A stretch of DNA of 64,000 bases. It comes from Halorubellus litoreus. Its GTDB lineage: Archaea; Halobacteriota; Halobacteria; Halobacteriales; Natrialbaceae. Of this stretch, positions 28,327 to 36,983 are shown piece after piece; positions within the stretch are counted from its first letter, which is position 1; each line of letters begins with the position of its first letter. The notes below the pieces were generated by a model. The model saw nothing but the letters and a program-made list of their open reading frames with translations, made no database searches and was not told the origin of the DNA. Location: the NCBI RefSeq assembly GCF_037081675.1, contig NZ_JAZAQL010000002.1, positions 558,001-622,000 of the forward strand. Reading direction: 5' to 3'. The translations under genes and the position numbers were made by a program.

Positions 28327-29090
28327 GTGTTCTGGAGGCGTTCGACGACCTTCTCGAACGTCTCGTACGGCTGGGCGCCGGGGATGCCGAGCCACTTCCC
28401 GGATTCGACGTTCGACATGACGAACGCTGGGGTTGCGCGGCGGAGGCCGAGGTCGTCGACGGCGGTCGTGACGTCCTCCTGGACGGCTGCGGTGACGGCG
28501 TCCCGGCGCTCGGCCATGCAGCGTCGGAGGTCGTCCTCGGGGATGCCGTCGACGTCGGTCGTGTAGTCGTAGAGTTGGGTCTCGCTCGCCCAGCCGTCGT
28601 TCTTGTCGCCTTGCTGCGCGAAGACGTGTCGATGCCAGCGCCCCCACGCGTTCGGGTCGTCGTCGCGGGCGACGCGCCACGCGCACTTCGACGCGGCGGC
28701 GGCGACGTCGGAGTCCGCGCCGAACACGGGGAGTTCGAGGAAGACGATGGCGAGGTCGCCGGTCGCGACGTGGTTCTCCGCGAGCTTCGGGAGGGTGTCG
28801 ACGTCGAAGCGCTTGCAGTACGGGCACTGGTAGTCCGTCCAGTAGAACAGTCTGAGGTCGGCGTCGAGACTGCCGAGGACGGGGCTGCCGGCGTAGTTCA
28901 CGCCGAGGTGCGCGCTCTCTCCGTCGGCGCGGTGGAAGTCGCCGGCGAGCGCGTCGCCGTCGTTGGTCGCGAGGGTCGATGCGGCGTAGACGCCGGCGGC
29001 GCCGAGGCTGACCACGCCACCGAGGGCGGCGAGGGCGGTGCGACGGGAGACCGTGATGGGGGGTTCGTCGGCGGACCTGTCGTCGGGCAC
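28323..29090 (-). CDS. Exported DsbA/DsbG-like thioredoxin-fold protein
   Basis: The product is 255 residues. A twin-arginine signal (TVSRRTALAALGGVVSLGAAGV, residues 13-34) leads to a DsbA-type domain with the active site C-P-Y-C at 89-92 (DYQCPYCKRFD) and an inserted helical region. The cis-proline loop is probably RRATPAFV. It probably oxidises or isomerises disulfides outside the cell. I chose the GTG at 29090 because a box A (tatagttaaag on the minus strand) lies about 27 nt upstream; a longer frame up to 29354 would run through the promoter and the divergent lipoprotein gene. Confidence 0.85.
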   Translation of the reverse strand: MPDDRSADEPPITVSRRTALAALGGVVSLGAAGVYAASTLATNDGDALAGDFHRADGESAHLGVNYAGSPVLGSLDADLRLFYWTDYQCPYCKRFDVDTLPKLAENHVATGDLAIVFLELPVFGADSDVAAAASKCAWRVARDDDPNAWGRWHRHVFAQQGDKNDGWASETQLYDYTTDVDGIPEDDLRRCMAERRDAVTAAVQEDVTTAVDDLGLRRATPAFVMSNVESGKWLGIPGAQPYETFEKVVERLQNT

Positions 29091-29113
29091 GTCCGGACGA
29101 CAGTCTTGCAGAG

Positions 29114-29124
29114 CTTTAACTATA
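29114..29124 (-). promoter_or_regulatory. Box A promoter element of the DsbA-like operon
   Basis: ctttaactata on the plus strand reads tatagttaaag on the minus strand, centred about 27-29 nt before the GTG at 29090. Confidence 0.6.
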
Positions 29125-29193
29125 CTGGTGTGGGCTGTGGTCCGTGCGCATTCGCGCGGCACGCTTTTCGCTTCGGCACGCCTTCGTTCTCGC

Positions 29194-29799
29194 ATGGACC
29201 ACGCCGCGACGCGCCGCCGCCTGCTCGCAACGCTCGGCGTTGTCGGGCTCGCCGGATGCCTGACCGGCACCGAGGACGCGGACGACGGTGACGGTGAGGA
29301 CGGGACGGACGAGACGGACGGGGGCGGCGACGCCACCGGGTCCGAACCGAGCACCGCGGACGAGACCGACGGTGAGGGCGAGCCGGCGACGACTGCTTCG
29401 GAGACGACGACCGGTACGGATGGAGCGCTGGACCTCCGCGAGGCGAACGTGACCGGCGTCGAACTGGAATCGCAGGGCGACGGTCGGGTCCGGTTCTCGG
29501 TGACGCTCTATCACGACGACGAGGGCGAGGAGGGGTACGCGAACTGGTGGACGGTGGAGACCCGCGACGGCGAGGAGCTCGGTCGACGGGAACTCCTGCA
29601 CGCGCACGGCACCCGCGAGTTCACGCGGTCGGAGACGGTGTCGGTCCCGATCGACGTGGAGTGCGTGGTGGTGCGCGGGCACGACGAGACGCACGGCTAC
29701 GGCGGGCAGGCCGCGCTGGTGTCGGTGTCGACGGGCGCGACGCGGTTCGTCCGCCAGGGCTCGGAGCGGTCGTCGTTCGCGGACGTCGAGTGTCCGTGA
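29194..29799 (+). CDS. Tat-exported lipoprotein, unknown function
   Basis: The product is 201 residues. The N-terminus ATRRRLLATLGVVGLAGCLTG is a twin-arginine signal with a lipobox cysteine (LAGC), so the protein is anchored to the outer face of the membrane. Residues 25-75 are an Asp/Glu/Thr/Ser-rich spacer. The C-terminal 125 residues form a beta-rich domain (VTGVELESQGDGRVRFSVTL, YANWWTVETRDGEEL, VECVVVRGHDETHGYGG) of immunoglobulin-like appearance. I do not recognise a family. It is divergent from the DsbA-like operon, with a ttttcg element before the start. Confidence 0.75.
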   Translation: MDHAATRRRLLATLGVVGLAGCLTGTEDADDGDGEDGTDETDGGGDATGSEPSTADETDGEGEPATTASETTTGTDGALDLREANVTGVELESQGDGRVRFSVTLYHDDEGEEGYANWWTVETRDGEELGRRELLHAHGTREFTRSETVSVPIDVECVVVRGHDETHGYGGQAALVSVSTGATRFVRQGSERSSFADVECP

Positions 29800-29835
29800 C
29801 TCGAACCCGCGACCGAGAATCGAGGTGCGGGCCGC

Positions 29836-30207
29836 TCACCGCCGGTGGTCGTAGCGGTCCCAGCCCATGTCGCTGCGGACGCCGCTCCAGACGCGGACGA
29901 CGTTGACGAGCACGACGAGCGCGATTAGTGCGGGGACGAGGACGTAGAGGGGTGGGAAGAGCGCGAGGACCTGCGGAACCGTCGCGGTCTCGGCGTCGAG
30001 GATGGCGGTCGTCTCGGCGTTCCGTTGCGTGAGGAGGTACATGATGGCGACGATGGCGACCATGAACGTCGTGGAGAGGATGGTCCGGATCGGTCGCGTG
30101 AACACGCGGATGGTCCGCGTTCGGAGGGACTCGGAGAAGCGGCGGGCGTTGCGCTCGCTTCGGGTTCGCTGGCGGCGGACGACCCAGGACATAATCCGTC
30201 TGAACAT
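29836..30207 (-). CDS. Small haloarchaeal membrane protein
   Basis: The protein is 123 residues. A basic N-terminus (MFRRIMSWVVRRQRTRSERNARRF) precedes two hydrophobic helices, ILSTTFMVAIVAIMYLL and PPLYVLVPALIALVVLVNVV, joined by a 25-residue loop. No catalytic motif is visible. The ATG at 30207 is preferred because an AT-rich element (ggttatgt on the minus strand) lies about 27 nt upstream, and residues further up would be promoter sequence. It is convergent with the lipoprotein gene. Confidence 0.7.
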   Translation of the reverse strand: MFRRIMSWVVRRQRTRSERNARRFSESLRTRTIRVFTRPIRTILSTTFMVAIVAIMYLLTQRNAETTAILDAETATVPQVLALFPPLYVLVPALIALVVLVNVVRVWSGVRSDMGWDRYDHRR

Positions 30208-30328
30208 ACCACGTAGACGTAGGATGGCGACATAACCGTGCTGTCCAGTTGCTGACAGCCGCGACGACTGATACAAGAACGTGCACAATCTAGGCCAAAA
30301 TTACGCTGTTTTGGGCACGAATCCGAGG

Positions 30329-30336
30329 GTTTTAGG
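30329..30336 (+). promoter_or_regulatory. Box A promoter element of folD
   Basis: gttttagg is centred about 27 nt before the folD ATG at 30360. An AT-richer stretch (ccaaaattacgctgttttggg) lies just upstream and contains the imperfect palindrome ccaaaa/ttttgg (30296-30314). Confidence 0.55.
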
Positions 30337-30359
30337 CGGGCGTGGTCGTGGTGTCGACC

Positions 30360-31253
30360 ATGACAGACGTAATCGACGGGAACGCGCTCGCGGACCAGGT
30401 ATTCGACGGCGTCAGCGACGCCGTCGACGAGTTCGAGGCCGAGGGCGTCACGCCCGGGCTCGCGACCGTCATCATGGGCGAGGACCCCGCGAGTCAGACG
30501 TACGTGAACATGAAGCAGCGCGACTGCGAGAAGGCCGGCGTCAACGGCGTGCACGTCGAGGTCGACGGCGACGCCTCCCAGGACGACCTGCTCGACACCG
30601 TCGCGGACCTGAACGACCGCGACGACGTCCACGGCATCCTCGTGCAGACGCCGCTCCCGGACCACGTCGACGAGCGCGAGGTCATGAACGCCATCGACCC
30701 CATCAAGGACGCCGACGGCTTCCACCCGGAGAACGTCGGACGGCTCGTTGCGGGCGAGGCGCGCTTCAAGCCGTGTACGCCCCACGGCGTCCAGCGGATG
30801 CTCGCGCACGCCGACGTCGACACCGAAGGGAAGGACGTCGTCATCGTCGGCCGCTCGAACATCGTCGGGAAGCCGCTCGCGAACCTCCTCATGCAGAAGG
30901 CAGACGACGGGAACGCGACCGTCACCGTCTGTCACTCCCGCACGACGGACCTGGAAGCGAAGACGAAGGCCGCCGACGTCGTCGTCGCGGCCGCGGGCCT
31001 CCCCGAGTTCGTCACCGGAGACATGCTCTCGGAGGGCGCGGTCGTCATCGACGTCGGCATCAACCGCGTGGACGCGGACACGGAGAAGGGCTACGAGCTC
31101 GTCGGCGACGTCGACTTCGAGAGCGCGAGCGAGAAGGCGTCGGTCATCTCGCCGGTCCCGGGTGGCGTCGGCCCGATGACGCGCGCGATGCTCCTCTACA
31201 ACACGATCAAGGCGACGCGGCTCCAGACGGGCGTCGACGCGACGCTGCCCTGA
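30360..31253 (+). CDS. folD: Bifunctional methylene-tetrahydrofolate dehydrogenase/methenyl-THF cyclohydrolase
   Basis: The enzyme is 297 residues. It oxidises methylene-THF with NADP and hydrolyses the product to formyl-THF. The catalytic Y-x3-K is Y48/K52 in QTYVNMKQRDCEKAG. The second signature QTPLPDHV and the NADP-binding GRSNIVGKPLANLL are intact, and the closing PVPGGVGPMTRAML is present. Haloarchaea carry true folate enzymes of this type. The ATG at 30360 matches a box A 27 nt upstream. It complements glyA earlier in the window. Confidence 0.96.
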   Translation: MTDVIDGNALADQVFDGVSDAVDEFEAEGVTPGLATVIMGEDPASQTYVNMKQRDCEKAGVNGVHVEVDGDASQDDLLDTVADLNDRDDVHGILVQTPLPDHVDEREVMNAIDPIKDADGFHPENVGRLVAGEARFKPCTPHGVQRMLAHADVDTEGKDVVIVGRSNIVGKPLANLLMQKADDGNATVTVCHSRTTDLEAKTKAADVVVAAAGLPEFVTGDMLSEGAVVIDVGINRVDADTEKGYELVGDVDFESASEKASVISPVPGGVGPMTRAMLLYNTIKATRLQTGVDATLP

Positions 31254-31278
31254 CCGGGACAACTGGTTTTCTCTCCGC

Positions 31279-32013
31279 TCAGGTGTCGCCGAGCGACCGC
31301 AGTCGGTCGGCGGCCTCGACGACCGCGTTCTCGTCGCCGTCGCGGAGGTACGCGTTCAGTCCCTCCGCGGCGGCGTAGAGCGCGTCGGCGTCCCGGGGGT
31401 CGACGTCGCCCTGGAGCGCCTGCACGCGCTTCTGGTGGGATTCGAGCCCGGTGAGGACGTCGTTCGCGGCGGGGACGGGTGTGCGGTCGGTCGCTTCGAG
31501 CCAGTCGCGGACGTCGCGCCGGTACCGTTCGACGAAGTCCGCGGTGGCCAGTCCTCGCGCCTCGTGCATCACCGGTGGGACGTCCGCGGCGGGCGGGCGC
31601 TCTCCCGTATCCGCGCCCCGTAACAGCGAGAGCACGTAGTACTCGACATCCTCGGGGTTCTCGAACGAACGCGTGCGGCCGACGACGTCGACGGCGTTCG
31701 CGAGCTCGCGCGCCGCCAGTCGACGCCCGTCGAACGCGACCAGCTCGCCGGCGTGCACGAACCCGTTCCCGCGCACGAACTCGCGGCACGCGGCCTTGAC
31801 GACGTCCACGGCCTCGTCCTCCGGCGCTTCGTCCCACGCGGTCCGCGCCTCGGTGAGGTCGAACTCCGCGGGCGTCGTCGTGTGGAGCGCCCGATCGTCG
31901 TCCACGCCGACGCTCCGCATGCTCCCGCACTCCGGGCACTCGACCGCGCCCGTCTCGTAGTACGACCACCGCGTCCCGCAGTCGCTGCACTCGCGCTCGC
32001 CGCGTATCTCCAT
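31279..32013 (-). CDS. Zinc-ribbon protein of unknown function
   Basis: The product is 244 residues. The N-terminus carries a rubredoxin-like zinc ribbon, CSDCGTRWSYYETGAVECPECG, with CxxC pairs at about 9-12 and 26-29. The rest is helical: AWDEAPEDEAVDVVKAACREFVR, RELANAVDVV, and ATADFVERYRRDVRDWLEATD. I recognise it as a haloarchaeal conserved protein but cannot assign a function; a nucleic-acid-related or adaptor role would fit the ribbon. It is convergent with folD (25 nt) and 75 nt downstream of the DppB-like permease. Confidence 0.75.
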   Translation of the reverse strand: MEIRGERECSDCGTRWSYYETGAVECPECGSMRSVGVDDDRALHTTTPAEFDLTEARTAWDEAPEDEAVDVVKAACREFVRGNGFVHAGELVAFDGRRLAARELANAVDVVGRTRSFENPEDVEYYVLSLLRGADTGERPPAADVPPVMHEARGLATADFVERYRRDVRDWLEATDRTPVPAANDVLTGLESHQKRVQALQGDVDPRDADALYAAAEGLNAYLRDGDENAVVEAADRLRSLGDT

Positions 32014-32088
32014 GCCCGTGCTTCGGACGCCCGAGAGAAAGGACCTGCGTCTCGTCGCGCCACGGACAGGAGGCGTCGCGAGCGGTCG

Positions 32089-33078
32089 TCAGTCCGCGTC
32101 GACGCGCGGGTCGAGGACGCCCATCCCGAGGTCCTGGCAGAAGTTCAGGAGGATGGCGACGGTGACGACGACGACGACGAGCGCCATCGTCGTCGAGACG
32201 TCGCGCGCCTTCACGGAGACGAGCCCGAGTTGGCCGAGTCCGGGGAGGTCGAACACGAACTCGAGGACGAACACGTGCACGATGAGCGTGGTGACGACGT
32301 CGTCGAGGAACCCCGTCAGGAGCGGGAGGCTGGCGGTTCGGAGGACGTGAGCCATGGTCCGCCAGTCGCTCGCGCCCTTCGCTCTCGCGAGCCGGACGAA
32401 GTCGGCGTTCGCGTACTCGAGGCACTTCGAGCGCGCGTACCGCACCTGTCCGCCGGCGAGCGTGATGGCGAGTATCGTCGCGACGATACCGAACTGGACG
32501 AGCGCGTCGACCGTCCAGACGTCGACGGCTGCGCCCTGCGCGTAGTACTTCCCCTGCGAGGTGCCGAGCGTGAACTCGACGAGCCCGAGCTGCGCGGAGA
32601 GCACGACGAGCGCGAGCTGCGCGACGACGAAGTTCGGGACGCCGAACGCGAGGTAGCCGACGGATTGGACCACGCGGTCGACGTGGCCGCCGCGTCGGAG
32701 GGCGGCGTACGCGCCCAGTCCGATACCGGCCGTGAACCCGACGACGAGCGCGGGAACGACGTACAGGAGCGTGTACGGTGCGTGGCGGACGAGGAGGTCG
32801 GTGACCGGTGGGCCGACGCTCCCGAACCGGCTCACCGAGCGCCCCCAGTCCAACGTCACGAGGTTCCCGAGGTACGCGACGTAGCGGTCGAGGAGGGGTT
32901 GGTTCCCGCCTTTCGCGGCGATGAGCGCCGGGATCTGGTCGGCGTTGACGTTGTAGTAGTTGAGGACGGCGGGCGCGGGGTCGGGGACGAGGACCACCGC
33001 GACGAACACGAGCGTCACGACCGCGTACAGCGAGGCTGCGGCGACGCCGGCTCGACGCAGGACGTACGTCCGGTTCAC
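32089..33078 (-). CDS. DppB-like ABC transporter permease, orphan
   Basis: The product is 329 residues with six transmembrane helices, of the binding-protein-dependent peptide/nickel permease type. Landmarks are the N-terminal anchor helix RRAGVAAASLYAVVTLVFVAV, the periplasmic region with LDWGRSV, and the EAA-type loop EYANADFVRLARAKGASDW. The final FVFDLPGLGQLGLVSVKARD segment is also standard. No DppC, ATPase or binding-protein gene is adjacent, which is unusual. I chose the GTG at 33078 because the preceding frame is a 27-bp repeat; that repeat is in frame, so a longer N-terminus cannot be excluded. Confidence 0.8.
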   Translation of the reverse strand: MNRTYVLRRAGVAAASLYAVVTLVFVAVVLVPDPAPAVLNYYNVNADQIPALIAAKGGNQPLLDRYVAYLGNLVTLDWGRSVSRFGSVGPPVTDLLVRHAPYTLLYVVPALVVGFTAGIGLGAYAALRRGGHVDRVVQSVGYLAFGVPNFVVAQLALVVLSAQLGLVEFTLGTSQGKYYAQGAAVDVWTVDALVQFGIVATILAITLAGGQVRYARSKCLEYANADFVRLARAKGASDWRTMAHVLRTASLPLLTGFLDDVVTTLIVHVFVLEFVFDLPGLGQLGLVSVKARDVSTTMALVVVVVTVAILLNFCQDLGMGVLDPRVDAD

Positions 33079-33400
33079 GGCGTCCCTCCGCGAGCACTCG
33101 ATTGCGACCGGGCGGAGCGGTGATTTGGCCGCGGCCGGGCGGAGCGGTGATTCGGCTGCGGCCGGGCGGAGCGGCGACTCCGTCGGCCGGCGGTCGCGTG
33201 CTGCACGGTACCGACGTGCGACGCGTCCGGAAAAGGTCGTTCGGAGTGTCAAACGACTCTTTGAGGCATCGCTTCGAGTGGCCGTTGGCGTCGCGACGGC
33301 TCGCGGAGTTCCGACGCGTTTCGAGTCTCGATTCGACGCGCGAAGGCGTTCGCGGGTTTACGTGGGTGGCGGTCGCAGTGGCGAGTGCGGGGTGAAAGTC
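33079..33400. other. 322-bp stretch upstream of two divergent genes
   Basis: It holds a 27-bp tandem repeat (33105-33185) and otherwise GC-rich sequence with one AT-richer spot (gggtttacgtg near 33354). No separate gene is supported. Confidence 0.5.
33105..33185. repeat. 27-bp tandem repeat, 3 copies, upstream of the DppB-like gene
   Basis: Units start at 33105, 33132 and 33159 and share ccgggcggagcggtgatt. On the minus strand the array is open in the DppB frame, where each unit would encode ESPLRPAAA-like nonapeptides. Confidence 0.9.
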
Positions 33401-33654
33401 ATGTCGACCACGCACAACGACGAACCCGGGACGACGACCATCGCGCTCTCGCCCGAGAGCCAGTGGGTCGTCCACGACGTCGTCCTCGACGAACTGCTCG
33501 GCGACGACGCCGACCGGCCGCTCTGGGCGGTCTCGGTCGCGAAACGCATCGAGGGCGAGGCACTCGCCGTGACAAGCGTCGAGGGACGGCGGCTTCGAGA
33601 GCGTCTCCGCGAGTACGTCGCGCACTGGAGGCGCTCGACGCGCGGGTGGAGTAG
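33401..33654 (+). pseudogene. Small conserved haloarchaeal protein, probably frameshifted near its 3' end
   Basis: From the ATG at 33401 about 75 residues read as a normal acidic haloarchaeal protein (STTHNDEPGTTTIALSPES, WVVHDVVLDELLG, WAVSVAKRIEG, RRLRERLREYVAH). After about 33626 the frame turns into a long Arg-rich run that would overlap the ATP-grasp gene on the other strand. Shifting by one base there restores a natural acidic ending, ALEALDARVE, and a stop at 33654. This is best explained by a one-base indel, real or from sequencing. By recall it resembles a family of about 85-90 residues (DUF7853-like); that identity is tentative. Confidence 0.6.
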
Positions 33655-33866
33655 ACGACGCCATCGGTCGCCGACCTGGGGGTGGGCGGCGGTGGCAGCG
33701 GGCGCGCCTGGATCGCTGCGCCCGGTGGGTCGGTCGCTCGTCCCGGTGGGACGGTGGACAGGCCTGGACTCGCTTCGGCGACTCGACGGCGACGCCGGTC
33801 GTGGGTACCGGCGTCGCCACCACGATTTTCGACGATCCGCTCGACGCCGAGTGACGTCGCCGCAGT

Positions 33867-35207
33867 TCACCGCCCGCGGTCGCGGAGGCGCCGCCAGTCC
33901 GACGCGAGCGTGGCGAGGAACGGTCTCGGGTCGTGCAGGGACAGCACGTCGAAGTTCGGTTGAGCGACCAGCGACCGTGCGACGGCGAGGGCTTCGCGCG
34001 CGAGCGACGGCCGTTCGACGTGCTCGAACGCTCGTTCGTGGACGCTCAGCAGGTAGTTGCACTCGCCGAGGAGTCGGTGACAGCCGATGTCGACGTCGTA
34101 CGGAGGCTGATGGGGCTCTTGGGCGTCGACGCCGGGGCGGCCGCCGTCGGTCGCCGCCGACCCTCCGTCGCCGCGGGACCGCTCGCTGGCGAGGGTCGCG
34201 CTGTCTTCGCCGGCAGCGTCGGACGTCCGGTCGTCAGACGCTGTAGCAGTGACGTCCGCGCCCGTCGAGAGCGCCCAGTAGGCCGCGGGGAAGTCGACGC
34301 CCGCGGCGACCGCGAGCGGGAGCGACCCCCAGAACCGCGGGTTCACCTCGAGGAGGACGTACTCGCCGTTGCGCGCGTCCTTCCGGAACTCGACCATCGC
34401 GGGGCCGTGCCAGTCGAGCGCGTCGAGGACGCGACGGCCGGCGTCCGCGAGCGCGTCGTCCGCGATGGACTCGCGGTAGACGCTCGCGCCGCCGGCGTAC
34501 GTGTAGCTGCGGACGCGCCGATGCTGGAACGTTGCGACGGGCGTCCCGTGGTCGTAGAGCGCGAAGAACCCGAACTCGCCCGCCGACGGCACGTACTCCT
34601 GCGCGATGGGTTCGTGCCCCATCGCGTCGACGAACGCCGCGACGTCCGGTTCGACGCCGGGCTCGTGCACGCTCGCGGTCCCGGTGCGCGCGCCGCCGCC
34701 GACGACCACGACGGTGTGGCGCGGTTTCACCACGTACCGGTCGGTCCACGCGTCGAACGCGCCGAGGGGCGCCGTCTCCGGCGTTCGAACGCCGGAGACG
34801 GCCGCTCGCTCGAACAACGCCAGCCGGTCCTGCGCGGTTCGCATCCCGTCCGCGTCCGGCCAGGGCGCGCCGACGTGCGTCGCGAACGCATCCCGATGCC
34901 TGGAGAGCACGTACGCGTCCACCTCCGAGAGCGGGACGACCGCCCGGACGTCCGTGCGTCTGGCGAGCGAGAGGAGTCCCTTCGCGTACGCTTCGACGTC
35001 CTCGCGGGGATCCGGGAGCACGTGCGTCTCGTCGCAGTACCGCGAGGCGAGCGCGGGCGCGTCGCCGCTGGTGGTGGTTCCGATGACGTACACGCCACGG
35101 TGCCCCAGCGACCGCATGCAGGCGAGACTGCTGCCGCCGGGGTCCGCCGGAACGATGACCGCCACACGCCCGCGTCGGCCCGTCGCCTGGGCGTAGGTCC
35201 GTCGCAT
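33867..35207 (-). CDS. ATP-grasp family ligase-like protein
   Basis: The product is 446 residues. The N-terminal Rossmann-like part shows VAVIVPADPGGSSLACMRSL and the PreATP-grasp segment. The ATP-grasp region has DRYVVKPRHTVVVVGGG and QEYVPSAGEFGFFALYD. The Mg-binding and substrate loops follow as GPAMVEFRKDARNGEYVLLEVNPRF (broken at DARN), with E and N in LLEVNPRFWGSL. An Asp/Ser/Gly-rich stretch of about 50 residues (about 330-375) looks like a disordered insertion. Such proteins join a carboxylate to an amine or act in carbohydrate modification; the substrate is unknown. It follows the phosphomutase gene by 112 nt. The ATG at 35207 is chosen over a GTG two codons upstream. Confidence 0.82.
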   Translation of the reverse strand: MRRTYAQATGRRGRVAVIVPADPGGSSLACMRSLGHRGVYVIGTTTSGDAPALASRYCDETHVLPDPREDVEAYAKGLLSLARRTDVRAVVPLSEVDAYVLSRHRDAFATHVGAPWPDADGMRTAQDRLALFERAAVSGVRTPETAPLGAFDAWTDRYVVKPRHTVVVVGGGARTGTASVHEPGVEPDVAAFVDAMGHEPIAQEYVPSAGEFGFFALYDHGTPVATFQHRRVRSYTYAGGASVYRESIADDALADAGRRVLDALDWHGPAMVEFRKDARNGEYVLLEVNPRFWGSLPLAVAAGVDFPAAYWALSTGADVTATASDDRTSDAAGEDSATLASERSRGDGGSAATDGGRPGVDAQEPHQPPYDVDIGCHRLLGECNYLLSVHERAFEHVERPSLAREALAVARSLVAQPNFDVLSLHDPRPFLATLASDWRRLRDRGR

Positions 35208-35319
35208 ACCCACCCGTTCGGGACTGCCGGTAGTTCGTTATGGACGTCCGACGGGTCGCGGCGTCGCTGGTAGCCACCGCGTACCCGTCCCCGATGCTAT
35301 CGGCCGTACCGCCCGGCGG

Positions 35320-36654
35320 TCACGCCGCTTCGACCGCGGCGAGCGCGTCGTCGAGGTACTCGCGGGCGCGAGCGGCGAGCGTCTCGCTCCGTGCCGACGA
35401 ACGCGCCTCGGCGGTGACGCGGACGAGCGGCTGCGTGCCGCTGGCGCGCACGAGGAACCAGCCGTCGTCGGTGTCGACGCGCACGCCGTCGCGGTCGTCG
35501 ACCGCGTCGAAGTCCGCGTGGACCGCTTCGGCGACGTGCGCCATCACGGCCGCCTTGTCTGGGACCTCGACGCTCTCGCGCCGGGTCGGGTACGTCTCGA
35601 TGGCGTCGGCGAGCTCGCTGAGCGGGCCGTCGGTCGCGACGAGCGCCGCGAGTCGAACCGCCGCCAGCGGGCCGTCCGGGCACTTCGTCGCGTCCGGCCA
35701 GATCCACGCGCCGCTCATCTCGCCGCCGAACACGACGTCGTCGGCCTCGGTCTGCTCGGCGACGAACCCGTCGCCGACCTTCGTGTGGACGAGGCTTGCA
35801 CCGACCGCCGCGAGCGCGTCGTCGACCGCCAGGCTCGTGTTCAGCGGGGCGGCGACGCGGTCGCCGTCGCCCGCGACGTCGGTCGCGAAGATGGCGAGCA
35901 GGACGTCGCCGGGGAGGAACTCGCCGTCGCTCGTCACCGCCATCATGCGGTCGGCGTCGCCGTCGTGCGCGATGCCGAGGTCCGCGTCGGTCGACGCGAC
36001 GAGCGCGGCGAGCGCGCCGCAGTGCTCGGCCGTCGGCTCGCTCGGGCGTCCCGGGAACGAGCCGTCCGGTTGCGCGTTCAGCGTCTGGACGTCGGCGCCG
36101 AGCCGGTCGAGGACGGTCGCGGTGACGCCACCCATCCCGTTCCCGACGTCCACGACGACCGACAGCCCGTCGAGGTCCGCGTCGACCGCGTCAGCGAGGG
36201 CGTCCGCGTGCCGGTCGATGGCGTCCTCGAGGTGGCGTTGGGAGCCGACGTTCGCCGCGTCGACGAGCGCGTAGTCGTTCTCCCGGACGCGCCGCGCGAT
36301 GGCGTCCTGCTGGGTGCCGTCGAACGCACGCCCCGAGGCCGTCCAGAGCTTCAGGCCGTTGTCCGGCGCCGGATTGTGGCTCGCGGTGACGGACACGCCC
36401 GCGTCCGCGTCGACCCACTCGACGGCGCGCGCTATCGTCGGCGTGGACGCCATCCCGACGCGCACCACGTCGCTCCCGCTCTCGCGCAGTCCGGCGACGA
36501 CCGCGTCCGCGAGCATCTCGCCGCTCTCCCGGGGGTCGCGGCCGACGACGACCGTCCCGTAGCCCTCCGCGGCCAGCGCACGCCCGACCGACAGCGCCAG
36601 CTCGCAGGTGACCTCGTCGCCGACGCGACCACGTATCCCACTCGTTCCGAACAT
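35320..36654 (-). CDS. glmM: Phosphoglucosamine mutase/phosphomannomutase-type enzyme
   Basis: The enzyme is 444 residues of the alpha-D-phosphohexomutase family, with four domains. The start MFGTSGIRGRVGDE is diagnostic. The phosphoserine loop TASHNPAPDNGLK places the catalytic Ser at 92. The Mg loop DGDADR is at 231-236. The sugar-binding GEMSG and the phosphate-binding RASGTQPLVR follow. Archaeal members act as GlmM (glucosamine-6-P to glucosamine-1-P) or as PMM/PGM; the symbol is my best guess, not proven. It would supply nucleotide-sugar precursors. A TATA-like element (ggtataacta on the minus strand, 36681-36690) is about 30 nt upstream. Confidence 0.88.
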   Translation of the reverse strand: MFGTSGIRGRVGDEVTCELALSVGRALAAEGYGTVVVGRDPRESGEMLADAVVAGLRESGSDVVRVGMASTPTIARAVEWVDADAGVSVTASHNPAPDNGLKLWTASGRAFDGTQQDAIARRVRENDYALVDAANVGSQRHLEDAIDRHADALADAVDADLDGLSVVVDVGNGMGGVTATVLDRLGADVQTLNAQPDGSFPGRPSEPTAEHCGALAALVASTDADLGIAHDGDADRMMAVTSDGEFLPGDVLLAIFATDVAGDGDRVAAPLNTSLAVDDALAAVGASLVHTKVGDGFVAEQTEADDVVFGGEMSGAWIWPDATKCPDGPLAAVRLAALVATDGPLSELADAIETYPTRRESVEVPDKAAVMAHVAEAVHADFDAVDDRDGVRVDTDDGWFLVRASGTQPLVRVTAEARSSARSETLAARAREYLDDALAAVEAA

Positions 36655-36983
36655 GACAGTCGATACCCGCGTCCGCCAGGTAGTTATACCCTCTATTCCC
36701 GAGTGCGTCCTCGACCCGACCGCGGACCGCCGGCCGGTCGTCGACCGGGGCGTGGGCCCCGTTCCCGGCGGTAGCGTCGTCGTACCGGGGTCGCTGGTGG
36801 CTCCTCGACGCCCAGTAACCGGCCAATAACGACGCGTCTGGGGGCCGAGGACGAACCGATGACACGCTATCGCATACCGCGTTGCGGTCGTCTCGTTGCG
36901 CGCGACCCGTCGTGCGAGCAGCGCGGCCGCGAACGCACCGCCGCCTCGACGGCCGGCGTGCCAGGCGCCGACCGCGCCGGGCC
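36655..36983. other. 329-bp gap between divergent glmM and YihY/BrkB genes
   Basis: Apart from the glmM promoter near 36685 and a weak AT-rich spot (ggccaataacg, 36820-36830) I see nothing. The YihY frame remains open across the last 100 bp but is Arg-rich there and not convincing. Confidence 0.45.

Noticed and set aside
33655..34246. Arg-rich continuation of the 33401 frame
   Set aside because: It overlaps the supported ATP-grasp gene on the other strand and has the composition of a shadow; a frameshift is the simpler explanation.
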